DNA of 64,000 bases from Eudorina sp. 2006-703-Eu-15 (lineage: Eukaryota; Chlorophyta; Chlorophyceae; Chlamydomonadales; Volvocaceae). Shown here piece after piece: positions 21,056 through 33,000 of the stretch. The notes beneath the pieces were generated by a model. That model was given only the letters and a program-made list of their open reading frames with translations, had not been told where the DNA came from and ran no database searches. The translations under genes and the position numbers were made by a program. Positions within the stretch are counted from its first letter, which is position 1. Each line of letters begins with the position of its first letter. Where the stretch lies: positions 146,030 through 210,029 of the forward strand of contig BDSI01000122.1 in assembly GCA_003117195.1 (NCBI GenBank). The letters run 5' to 3'.

Positions 21056-24000
21056 ATGGCAGCGACTGAATCGCGCAGGGCTCAGGGCACGGCGACTAGC
21101 ACCATCGGACTGTTAGGCCCCGGCGTCAGCCCCCATGGCGCAGGCTCTTCGTCGCGTATGTTCTCTGCCAGCCTCATGGGTCCCACCGGTGCAACGAATC
21201 GCGCCAGGCCAACAACGCAGGAAATCATCGCCGGTGAGTTATGCGGCGTTGCCACGCCGAATTACCTATCCACACGGCCTCCAATTCCTCCCGCAACGCG
21301 CGGCAGGTGCTTTGTGTACCTGGCAACCTGACGCCGTACTGGTTTCCGCCTGCCTGCATCTCATGTACCCTTCCTGTGCCCCGTCTTCCGCACCGCCCCC
21401 TCCTGACAGAGGCCTTCGGTCGCCGCCTGCACGGCCTGGAGCTGCTCAGCGTCAAGAAGCTGAACGCCCTCAACGCCAGTGCCGCCAAGCTGGAGGCGCA
21501 CGTGGCCTCCCGCGCGGCGGCCATCTCCCGCACCACCGTGGCCACGGAGGGGGGCCTCAGCCTGGGGGGCGGAGGGCCGGGCAGCCTGGCCTCCACCCTT
21601 CGGCCCAACGGCGGCGGCGCCGCCGCCTCCCGGTACAGCGTCCCGGGCGACGGCGGCGTGGAGGGCGAGTCCTGGCAGCCCCTCAACACCGTCATCAGCG
21701 TGGCGTTCCCCGCGACGGTGTACCCCCCGGGCTTGGCCGCCGTGCTGCAGACCCCGCCGCAGTCGCAGCCGCAGCCGCAGCCGCAGTCGGGTCCCAAGGG
21801 GCCCCCGGCGGCGGGGACGGCGGCGGGAACGGCGGCGGGGCCCGCGGCGGGGACCGGGACGGGGACGGCGGCTGCCGCGGGTTCTGAGCTGGACATTGCG
21901 GAGCGGGGCGCGGTGAGGCAGCGGGCGCGGGCACCCGTCCGGAGCACCCGTGGGTTGGCGTTCGAAGCGACGCAGCCGTCGGAGCTGTCTCGTGCTGCCC
22001 GGCTGTCTGGCTGGCTGGCTGGCTGGCCGGGTGCAACCTATCTGCCTCCCTCCCTGCCCTGCCTGCCTGCATGTGGTTGTGAATGAGCAAGTAAACGCAA
22101 CCCGAGCGGGCCGCTCGAGTGGAGTGGAGTGGAGTGGAGTGGAGAGGAATGGGGTGGACTGCAGGGCGGGCGGGGATGTGCGGGAGGGAGTCGGCGCCGC
22201 AGGGGTCACGGATCCCGAGACCGTGTATCAGCGGCAGGGCAGCAGGGCCCGGAATTCGGTAGTTGGTAGTTGATATTGGCACGGGCATGTATGTGCCATG
22301 TGGCCGCCACCCTCCCTGCTAATGGCTTCGTTCTGGGTTTTGTCGCGTAACCCCCTTCCCCCCTCAACCCCCCTTCCCCCTCCCCTCCTGCTCTGCCCTC
22401 CCGCTGGCCCCATTCCGCCCCGGCCCCCCCCAGCAGCGCAGTATACATACGTCCACCATGTCCCTATGCCCCCTCCCCACCCCGCTCCTTCTCCTCCCCT
22501 CCCCTCCCCCTTTCAGAACGTGGTGCGGCTGCTGGCCCTCCAGGACCGCATCCTCCACGGCGCCCTGGGGGGCAACCCGCAGCAGCTGCTGCCCAGCTCC
22601 CCCTCCGTGACCTCCCCCCTGGGGGTGGCGCCGGGCAGCCGCTTCCAGACGCTGTCGGCGCAGTCGGACAGCGTGGGCGGCGGCGGGGGGCCGGGCGGCG
22701 GTCTGAGCAGTGCGGAGGGGCGGCGGCTGGACCTGCTGGACATCAAGCATGACAGCAAGGTGGCGGCGGCCGCGGTGAGGCGGGCGGACGGGCGGGCGGT
22801 GGGTGGGGTATAGGAAATGGGTAGACATATTTATACTGCGCTGCTGCCAGAGCGGAAATCCGATGAAGACTCGACTGGCCCAGGACCTCGGGAAAGGGGA
22901 GCCGCGGCAGTGCGGGACCGAAAAGGGGGAGAGGGAGGAGGGAGGGAGTTTCGCTGTCTTGGTGGACACCCCTACCCCCAACCCCCTCCCCTCCCCTCCT
23001 CCTCCGCCCACCGCGTCCTGCCCCCGTTGGCTTTCCCACTGCATGCATTCCCGCCCTGTCCCCTTCTTGAGCTTTGCTTTTATGCATGCAACCACCTCCA
23101 CCACCGCCTCCACCTCCCCCATCACCCCCACCTCCCCCACCCACCCGCTCTTCGGGTTTATTTCTTTTTTCTATATAACCCACCCGCCACCCACCCACCC
23201 ACCATGGCCCCGCAGATCCGGCTGTTCCGGGTGTCCCCTCGGTCCCCGCGGACGTCCCTGGACGGCGGCGGCCTCACCACCCCGCCCAACACGGAGCGGA
23301 GCAGCCCGCAGCTGCCCGAGCTGGAGGACTCGTGCGAGTGGGTGGCCGGGAGGAGGGGAAGGGGGGTAGGGGTAATGGGTAGGCATTTTGTGAGGCATTT
23401 TTGGGGGGCCGCGGGGAAGGGGGCGAGCTGACCTTCTGGGGTTTCGCTGTCTGCTTGACCTAAGGGGGCGGCGTTGGTGCCCACTCGCCCACCACCCCAC
23501 AAAAATGTCTACCAATTTGCTATACCCCCCCGCTATCCTCCTGATCCCCGGCCCCCCCTTTCGCGGTGGTCTTGCCCGTCCCTCCTCTCCTCTCCTCTCC
23601 TCCGCAGGGCCCTGCGGGGGGAGCCCGCTGCCCCCAGCCGGCGGCAGGTGGCCCGCAGCCACGAGTTCAGCACCATGGCCAAGTTCATCCAGTCGCTGCA
23701 GGTGGGGGCGAGGGGGAGGGGGGGAAAGGAGGTAGGAGATGCGGTGGTGGGGTGTCGCGGGAGTGAGATGCGGTGGTGGTGGTGTTGGTGGTGTTGGTGG
23801 TGTGTGTTGGGGGGGGGGTAAGGTGCGGTGGTGGTGTGAGGCGGGCGTAGGTGCGGGCTGGGGGGCGGGGACACTAGGAGCGGGTGAGCGGGGCGGCGTG
23901 GGTGTGAGAGGGAGAGCCGGGGGCGGGCGCTCTGACCTGCTGGGCATGTACCGCCATGTATACGGTGCAGTACGGTACCGTACGCCTGCCTGGTGACTTT

Positions 24001-27000
24001 TTGCGCCCTCCCCTCCCCTCCGCCCGGAGGTCAATATGTCGACCAACTTCCTGTACGCCTCTCCGCCTGCGCCCCCTTTCGCCGCCGCTGCCCCCCCCCC
24101 GCGCCCCACCTCCCCACCCTGCCAGGAGGGCGATGAGGCGTCCCTGGCGCAGCAGGCCAGGTGAGGGGCATCACCCTCACCCCCGGGAGCTGGGGGAAGC
24201 TGGGGGGAAGCTGGGGGGAAGCTGGGGGGAAGCTGGGGGGAAGCTGGGGGGAGGCTGGGGGTTAAATTGTACAAAGAAAGAAACGGAAGCTAGGGGGAAG
24301 GCTGGTTGCTATGGTGCGGCGCGCAAGGGGAGAGATGGGATGGAGCGGGGCGCGGCGCCTCTGAAAGGATGAAGCCCCGGCTGGGCCGGCTGGGCGAGGA
24401 GGTGCCGGGCGCCCTCGGTCTTCCTTTCCTCGCGTGTTCCGCCCGGGCCCCCACCCACCCTTGCGCCCACAGCGGTACCCTTCAGCCGCGCATCAGCTCA
24501 CCATTCAACCACCAACCTACCCAACCACCAATCACCCAACCACCAATCACCCAACCACCATCCAACCACTCCCCCCAGCGCGCGTACACACGTCGACACG
24601 TGACCCGTGGGTCCCGCCGTCTCGGCCCGTCTCTGACCCGGCTGATCCTCCCCGCGTTCCCCGCCCGTCTACCAATTTTCTATACGCCTCGTCCCCCCTC
24701 CACCCCCGCCAGGGACTTTGCCCGCTTCAACTCCATCGCGCCCACCCAGTCCCAGGCGCTCATCCCGCTGCAGCCCGGCGGTGCCATGTCCCGCACCGCC
24801 ACCTCCTCGCCGGTGCCCGTGGCCCTGCCCGCGCTCTCCCCCCAGCGGTCCCAGGTGCAGATCCAGACCCCCGACCCCACTTCCAGCTTCAACCCCACCC
24901 CCGGCCCCGGCCCCGGCGCCGGCCGCAGCCGCAGCCAGGCCTCCACCTACGGCGGGGGCAGCGCCTCCCTGCCTCGCCGCCTCACCATTGAGGTGCCGGA
25001 CAGCCCGGTGTCGGCGGCGGGGGCGGCGGGGGCGGGGGCGGGCGCGGGGGCTGGGGCGGCGGCGGCGGGGGGCGCCGTGTCGGGCCGCACCACTGCGCGC
25101 AGCATGGCGGGCAGCATGAGCAGCAGCAGCCGGGTGATCACCCCGGGGCGGACCATGCAGCCCGAGCTGGGTGAGGGCGGGGGAGTCGGGGGGGGGGGGG
25201 GCAGGGCAGGCAGGGCAGGAGTGCGGGTGTGCGTGCGGGTGGGTGGGTGGGTGGGTGTGGTGCGCGTTTCAAGGTAGAGCGGCTGTCTGTGTCATTCCGC
25301 CCTCCACCTCACCGCAGCGCAGTTTGAAAATGTCTACCAATTTCCTATATCCCCCTCACCGCCACCCGGTCCACGGCACCCCTCTCTTGGCCCCCCCCCG
25401 CCCCCGCCCCTGCGCAGTATATGAGTATGTCCAGATGTCCACCCACGTCCTCTACCCCCGCCCCCGCCCCCTCCCCCTCGCCCTCCCCCCGGTGTCCGCC
25501 CGCAGAGATGTGGCCCACGGGTCAGACCCGCTCCAAGGACCTGCTGGACGGGCTGATGAAGGCGGTGGAGATGTTCGTGGGGGCGGGCGGGTCGGGGGCA
25601 CCCGCGCCGCCCGGGTCCGGCCACGGACACGGCCATGGAGCCGGTCACGGACACGGCCACGGGTCCAGCCACGGCGCCGGCCACGGAGCCGTGCGGGGCG
25701 CAAGCGGCCACCCCCGCCCGGACCCGGCGTCGCCTTTCGCGGCCCCGTTGGCGATGGCGGCCGCGGCGGCCAATGCGGCCGCGGTGGCGGCGGAGGCGCA
25801 TGCGACGGCGGACCAGGTGGGTGCCGGCGGCGATGGGGGTGGGGGTGGGGGCGTAGGGATGGGGATGAGGGTGTAGCGGTGGGGCGGGGGGTGAGGCTGG
25901 GGACTGGGGGTGGGGGTGGGGTTGAATAGGTAGATGTATTCAAACTGTGCTACTGCCAGAGTGAAGGTCCGGTGAAGAGTCAACGGGGGTGGGGAGACAC
26001 GGGGCCCCGGTGACACCCAGCTGGGCTGCTGGGTCGGGCTCCGGGGCAGGGGCAGGGCCTGTCCGTCCGACTCTGCACCTGCACCTGCTGGCGGTCTCGG
26101 GCGGCCCTGCCGCCCTCCCACCCGCCCCGCCAGGCTGCCTCAGGCCCCCCGGGGCTTGGTGCCGCCTTGCAAACCCTCCAGGTCTGCGCTCCCACCCGCC
26201 CTCCTCCTCTCATCAACCCCCTCCCTCCCTGCCGCCTCCTTACCCGCCTCCCTGCCTCCCTGCCCCCCGGGACCCACAGGACGCCGGCAGTCCGGTGACG
26301 CCGTACGGGGGGGTGTACGGCTCCCCGGAGCGGTACACCGACCGTTTGCGGAAGAAGGGCGCACTGGCGGTGCGATCCAACCCGGCGGGTGGGTTGGTCG
26401 GGGGGGGGGAGGGAAGCGGGGCGAAGTGGGTCGGGCGGGCGGGCAGCAGCCGGGGCGGGGGAGGGGGGCGGGGAGGGGCGGCTCTCTGTCCACGCGGACA
26501 GGCAGGTGTTGTGGCCCTGTAGAGTCCTGAGCCCTAACCGTCCAATACGCCGAACCCCACCCAGCCGCCAACCCTTCTACCCCTTCCCCCACACACCTTG
26601 GTCACTTCACCAATGTGTCTACCAATTTCCTAATCCCCCCCCAACACCCCCACCCCCCAACACCCCCCAGGCTACCGCGAGGATGTGGCGGCGGGCGAGG
26701 TGGCCTTGTACCGAGAGGTGGGTAGGGGGTAGGGGGTAGGGGGGACCGACTAGGGAGGCGCCCCACCGGGTGAGTGTGGGGGAGGGGTGCGGGGTGGTGT
26801 GTGTGTGTGTGGAGGGGGGGGGGTACAGGATAAATCGACCCCGAGGGAGGGCTGGGGTGCCGGCGGGTGTCTGGTAGACAGACTGGGTGCGGGCAGCCAC
26901 AGACCGGTGGACGGGGGGTGTTGATGGGGACGCAGCTTGGGCCAGGTCGGGGGTTGCTAACCGGGCCCCACCTCAAACTTCATCTCTACGCCTGGAGGAG

Positions 27001-30000
27001 TGCGGAGGAGCCGTAGGTAGGTAGGGTGTGTGCACATAACGTGCCTGGCGGCATGGCTGCACGTCCTGGACCGTCCAATTCAGCCCCTGTGGACTTGAGG
27101 GGTAGACGGTGGGTCATCGCCGACCTGCCCGGGTGCTTCTCGTCCTGTCAACCTCGCCTGCCCGCCTGCCCGCCTATCAACCTCCCCCATTCCTTGCCCT
27201 CCGCCCTGGCTGCCCCGCCCCTTTCCACCTCTATATGTCTACCATTTCCTATACCCCTCTCCAACTGCCCCCCCCCTTCCCGCCTCCCCCGCAGGTGGCT
27301 GAGCGGTGTCGTGAGGCCCTCGCCCGCTCCTGGCGCCACCCGCGGGACGCCCTCATCGCGGAGGAGCTGCAGCGGCGGGTGGCCAACCTCCACTACTGCC
27401 GGCCCTTCTTCGTGGCGCCCAGGGAGGCACTGCCGGAGGTGGGGCGCGGAGGAGCGGGTGTGTATGTGTGTGTCTGTGGGGGGGAGACGTTGGGGGGTGA
27501 GGATGTGGAAGGGGGGGAGCTCCCTGGAGGTTGGGGTGTTTGTGGTTGGCCGCGCACCGCGCGGCAGCGCTCCCTCCTTCCCAGCAGTGCAGTTTGAACC
27601 AATGTCTACCCATGTCCATTATCGCCTCCTCCCTCCCTCCCTCCCTCCCTCCCTCCCACGCCGGACGCAGGCTGCCGTGTCCGCCATCCGCCCCTCTGTC
27701 CCGCCTGACCTGTTCCATGTCTATCTCCCCGCCCACCGCCCGACCCAACGCACGCCCCGCACCTGGACGTTCGCCAACCCCTCCCCCCCCTCCCCGCCCC
27801 CAACCCCCGCCGCCCCCAACCCCCGCCCCTACTTACACATCGTTCACCCGCAGCTGCCGGTGTCCCCGCTCCGCCCCGTCAGCGCCTGTGTGGTCAGCCG
27901 CCAGAACACCCACTTCGTGGAGTCCGCCCCCCTGGAGAGCGTCTTCCTGCCCCGGGCCCAGGAGAACGAGTCGGAGGACATGATTGACACCAACGGGGGT
28001 GAGCGGGGCAGGGCGGGGGGGGGCTGGGGGGGGAGAGGGGAGGGGCTGGGGGGGGGGGAGAAGGGCGGGGCCCAAATTTACTTCGGGCAGCAGCTGGGGG
28101 CGGGGGAGTGCGGGGCAACTTCAGGGGACTGGGGCTTGCGGGGCCGCCGGCCCGGCGGAGTGCCTTGACACTGAGAGGTGCCTCTGAATCACACAGCTGC
28201 TTGGGGAGGGCAATCTGGACTGGGTGAGGTGGGGTGAGGTGGGATGAGGTGGGGTTGTGTGGGGTTGTGTGGGGTTGTGTGGGGAGGGGCGCCACCGCCC
28301 GCAGCCTGGGCCGCCGACGAGGTACCCACCGCGCGCGGGCACTCGCCGCTGCCCTGTCCCCCTACCCTCTTTGGCCCCCCACCCCCCCAAAGCCTACCAA
28401 CCTCCTATATCACCACCCCCCACGCCGTCCTCCTCGGCCTGCTCCCGCTCCCCTTCCTCGCCCCTTCCCTTCCGCCCGGGGGATCATCCTGGGCTGGCTT
28501 TTCCTGTCCGCCCCACACCCCTCCCCTTTCCCTCGCCCTCCCGCCCCGCCTCCCCCTTTTTCCCCCCCTCCCCCCGCCCCCTCCCCCCTTTCCCCCCTCC
28601 CCCCTTTCCCCCCCTCCCCCCGCCCCTTCCCCCTTCCCCCCTTTACCCCCCCCCCCTCCCCCCCTTGCCCCCCTCCCCCATTGCCCCCGCCCCTCCCCCC
28701 CTTTCCCCCCCTCCCCCCTTCCCCCCTTGCCCCCCCCTCCCCCTCCCCCCTTGCCCCGCCCTCCCCCCTCCAGTCCGTGAGCGTCAGGTCCGCAAGGACT
28801 GGCACCGGGTGGTTCGCAAGGACCCCTTCCGGGCCCTGGTGGGGAGTGACGACCCGGGGGCCGCCTCGGGGACCACCGGGCTGGGCCATGCGCTGGATGC
28901 CTGTCTGGCGGTCATTGTACGGCACAAGGACACCATGAGGGCGGTCTTCACCTACTACAGCATGCAGAGTGAGGGGGGAGGGGGATGAAAGGGAGGGGCG
29001 GAGGGGGCAAGGGGGGAAGGGGGGAGGGGTATTGAGAGGCGGGGGCGAGGGGGAAGAGGGATAGGGAGGGAAAGAGAAGGGGTGCCGGAGGAGGGGGAGG
29101 AGGGGGTTTAAGATGCAAGGGGAGGGGGGTACGGGGAGGCAGGGAGGCAGCGAGCGGGTTGCGCTGCTGTTTGAGCTGGGTGCGGGTGGGGGGCGCCGGT
29201 CGTCTCATAGGGGTGGTGAGTGGCCATGATGACAGCAGCAGCAGGAGGGGGGGTACAGGTACCTGGCTGCTGTACAGCTGTACGACTGTGCTGTACAACT
29301 GTACAGGTGTGGCACAACGACGGCGGTGGGGCCCTGTTAGGGGGTGGGGCTGGACTCCGGTTCGCGCTGGCCAGTGGGGCATGCACGCTCCTCCCCATTC
29401 TCGGGTTGGGGAGGGTTCGCATATATCTTGCTGCTGCACCGGCGGCAGCGCGGCCGCGCCGCCACGCGCCCGCGCGCGGTCTCTGTATTTCCTTTGCCAT
29501 GCAGGTACCGCGCCACGTAAGTATACTGCGTTATGCTGGGTGTGCCCGGGTTTATTTCTTTTTTCAATTTAATCCCCATACACACCCATACACACCCGCA
29601 CACCGTGCGCACGCGCACACGAATAGCCGTCTCAACCAGGTCGGGTCGAGTCTGGCTGAGTTGAGATGGCTCCTCACACACCCACACAACGTGCGTAACC
29701 CCTCCACCCACAACGGCGACTTCTCCCCCCCCACCCCCGCAGGCAGCAGCATCAACGACTACTGCTTCGCCCTGGGTCAGAACGAGTGGCGCGCCTTCGT
29801 CCACGACTGCGGCCTGGTCAACCCGGGGGACGGACTGGGCGGCCGGAGCGCCACACCGCCCTCGGGCGCCGCCGGCTCGGGCGCCGCCGCCGGTGCCGGC
29901 GGCGGCGGCGGTGGCGGCGGCAACGCCGCGCCCCGTACCTCCCTCACCATGCGCGGCGGCCAGAACCCCTCCGCGCCCGCATCCCAGCACCCCTCCGCTG

Positions 30001-33000
30001 CCGGCCCAGGGGGGAGAGCCACCCGGGGGCCGGGGGCGGGGGCGGGGCCGGGGGCGTTCAAAGCCGAGGCCAAGGCCCCCGTGGCTACTGCCGCCACCGC
30101 CGCCGCCGCGGTGGCGGCGGTGCGTCAGGCCGCGGCGGCGGCGGCGGCGGCGTCCGCACGCAGCAGCTCCCCTCCCACCGGGAAGGGCAGGGGGGGTAGC
30201 AAGACGGCGGGGCTGGAGGGCGGCGGCGGCGGTGTGCCCGGAGGCGGCCGGAGGACTTCCGTACGGGGCATCGTGGACCGCCTGACGACGGTGGGCTCGG
30301 TGACGGCGGCGGCCGCCGCGGCGGCGGCGGCGGCGGCGCAGGCGGCAGCGGCGGCGGCGGCGCAGGCGGCGGCGGCGGCCGCTGCTCAGGCGGTGGCGGA
30401 TGCGGTGTTTGCGGCGGTCAATTCGGAGCCGGAGAAGCGGGTCGTGGACGGGCAGGTGGGGCCGGGAAGGGGTGGGGCCGGGGGAGGTATAGGAAATTGG
30501 TGGACATTTTCTCGATCTGCGCTGGGGGGAGGGGGGAGGGGGTAAGCGGGTGGTGGAGCGGGGTGATTGATGTCAGGCCGGACTCGGTTTGGGTCCCCGC
30601 CGACGCAAGGCAAGTCAACAGCCCATGGGTCGGTCCATCATTTTCTCGGTTTGGGTCCCCAGATGCAGCTGTATTCAGGTGTGTGAATGCCTGATTTGGG
30701 TTTGGGTTTGGGAGGGGGGCAGGGGGTCCCCCCCCCGCGACGCCCACCTCCCCCCTCACGCGCGCCTGCCTGGCGGGCCCTCACCCCTCCCGCCCCCGCC
30801 ACCACCCCGCCAAGCAAACGATGTACGCCGAATAGCAATCATTAACCCCCCCCCTCCAACGTCGCCCCGTTTGAACCCCGCAACCCGCAACTCCCCCCCC
30901 CCCTCCGATACACACACGGGTGATATTCACCGACACAGGTGATTCTGAGCCGCACATTGCTCCGCTTCGAATGGTTCGAATCGCTGCTGCGGCTGGCCAC
31001 CATGAGGCATGTCAAGTCGGGGGAGAAATGCGGTGAGGGGGCGGGGGCGGGGGCGGGGCGGGGGGGGCGGGGGCGGGGCGGGGGCGGGGCGGGGGCGGGG
31101 GCGGGGGCGGGGCGGGGGCGGGGGCGGGGGCGGGGGCGGGGGCGGGGGCGGGGGCGGGGCGGGGCGGGGGCGGGGGCGGGGCGGGGGCGGGGCGGGGGCG
31201 GGGCGGGGGCGGGGGCGGGGGCGGGGGCGGGGGCGGGGGCGGGGGCGGGGGCGGGGGCGGGGGCGGGCACACCGTTCGGCCAGGTTGAGGGTGTTGTGCA
31301 GGACAGGGCCGTCGTGCCCCCATCCCCTTCCCCGGACGGGATCCCGTAAGGTTCGTCCAAGAAGGGAGGTCGGGCTGTCGTGGGTCGGGATGCCCCGCCC
31401 AGGATCCGGGATCCGTCCTGGGCACGTGTGCCCATCCGTACGGCTGGAGATGGAGATGTGTAAGAGCCGTCCGGTCCGTCCGCTGCTCACGGACATCAAC
31501 GAAGCCCCCTCCCTAGGCCTACCAACCCCCCCTACCCCCCACACCCCACACCCCCCACACCCCCCCACACACACCCCCCACACCCCCACACACGGATCTC
31601 CTCCCCCCCCTTCTGGTGGCCAGGCTCCATCGCCGCCGCCCTAGAGCACATGTGGACCCGGGAGGTGCTGCCGGTGATGCTGCCCGCCACCGTGCACGAA
31701 CCCAACATGTGGCGCATTGTACGACTGTACGGCGACCCCGAGGTCAACGCGCTGTTCATCGAGCACATGGACGTCATCTCGGTGGGGGCCCGTGCAGGGG
31801 TGGGGGTGGGGGAGGGGCAGGAGGAGGGGGGGAAGTCGGGGGGAGGGGGGGGTGTCGTGGGGCAATCGGCGGGTTGCAGCCCGTAGCCTCGCCTCTCGTT
31901 ATGCAGGGGGGGAGGGTGCGCACATCAGCTCAATTGATCTCGTCGGAGTCAACGCTTCGCCGTCTTCAACATCGGCGGTTAGCGGTTTGTTGCCCTTTTG
32001 CGGTTTCGCTGTCTTTAATTATAAAGGGGGGGGTGTACAGGCGGGTGCGTTGGTGCGGTGGCAGCGATGCGCCCTGTGATGTCGATCGTCCGAGGCCCCG
32101 GCCCAGCGGGTGGGTCACACACCGACTGCATTCACACCCCTACCGATGCGCCCCCTCCCTCCCACAGTACACCTCGCCCTCCACCTCGCCCTGCGCCCCT
32201 GCTCCCTTTCTTCCTCCCCCTGCGCAGGCCCTGTACGGCCTCTTCTGCGCGGCCTCTAAGAACCAGCGGATGCACATGTCGGATTGGATCGGACTCATCA
32301 ACACGTGCGCGCTCATCGGTGCGGCGCGGGTGTCCCATGGGGGGGGGAGATAAAGGGGGAGGGGGGGGATAGGAAACTGGTTGACTTATTCAAACTCGGG
32401 CAGGCAGGTGGGGACGGGGGGGATAAATTGAAAAAAGAAATAAACCCGAAAAACGAACCCGGGCACACCCAGCATAACGGGGGAAATAGGAAATTGGCAG
32501 ACACTCTTATTCTGCGCTGCTGCCAGAAGGGGAAGGACGTGGGGAAGCGGGGAGTGGCGTCGGGTTGGGGGTGGGGTTGGGGTTGGGGTTCGGGGTGGGG
32601 GTGGGGTGCCCAACCCGGGCCCATCCCGGGCTCCGACGTTTTGCGCTGTCACTGGCGCCTGGTGCCCTGGTCAACCCATCATGGCGGAGGGTGGGGGTTA
32701 GGGGGGGTGCGGTGGGCAGGTTCCAACGCGCGCCCCCGCACTAAGGGGGGGGGTCAAACCCGCGCCAGGTGTGGGGGGGAGGAGCCGCGGAGGGCGGAGG
32801 CGTTGCGGTGCGGTGATGCGGGAGGAGCACCCCCCTTGGGCCCCCACCTGCCCCGCCCCCAATCAAGACCCGCGAAAACGCCCTCCCCCCTGCCCCCCTC
32901 TCCCCCCTGCCCCCAGGTGACACCACGGGGGTGACCCTCCACGCCGCCAAGCTGGCCTACACCCGCAGCCTGTGTGTGGTGGTGGACGAGCTGGCCAACT

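Noticed and set aside
27671..27740. Possible extra exon of the 20-exon gene after an ACGCAG acceptor
   Set aside because: Exons 27295-27438 and 27854-27998 already join in phase 0. The stretch is C/T-rich like a branch/acceptor region and has no donor in phase.
30842..31644. Pro/Ala/Arg-rich open frames on both strands over the GGGGGC tract
   Set aside because: A stop-free G/C repeat opens all frames; the tract lies between a good donor at 31033 and an acceptor at 31623.
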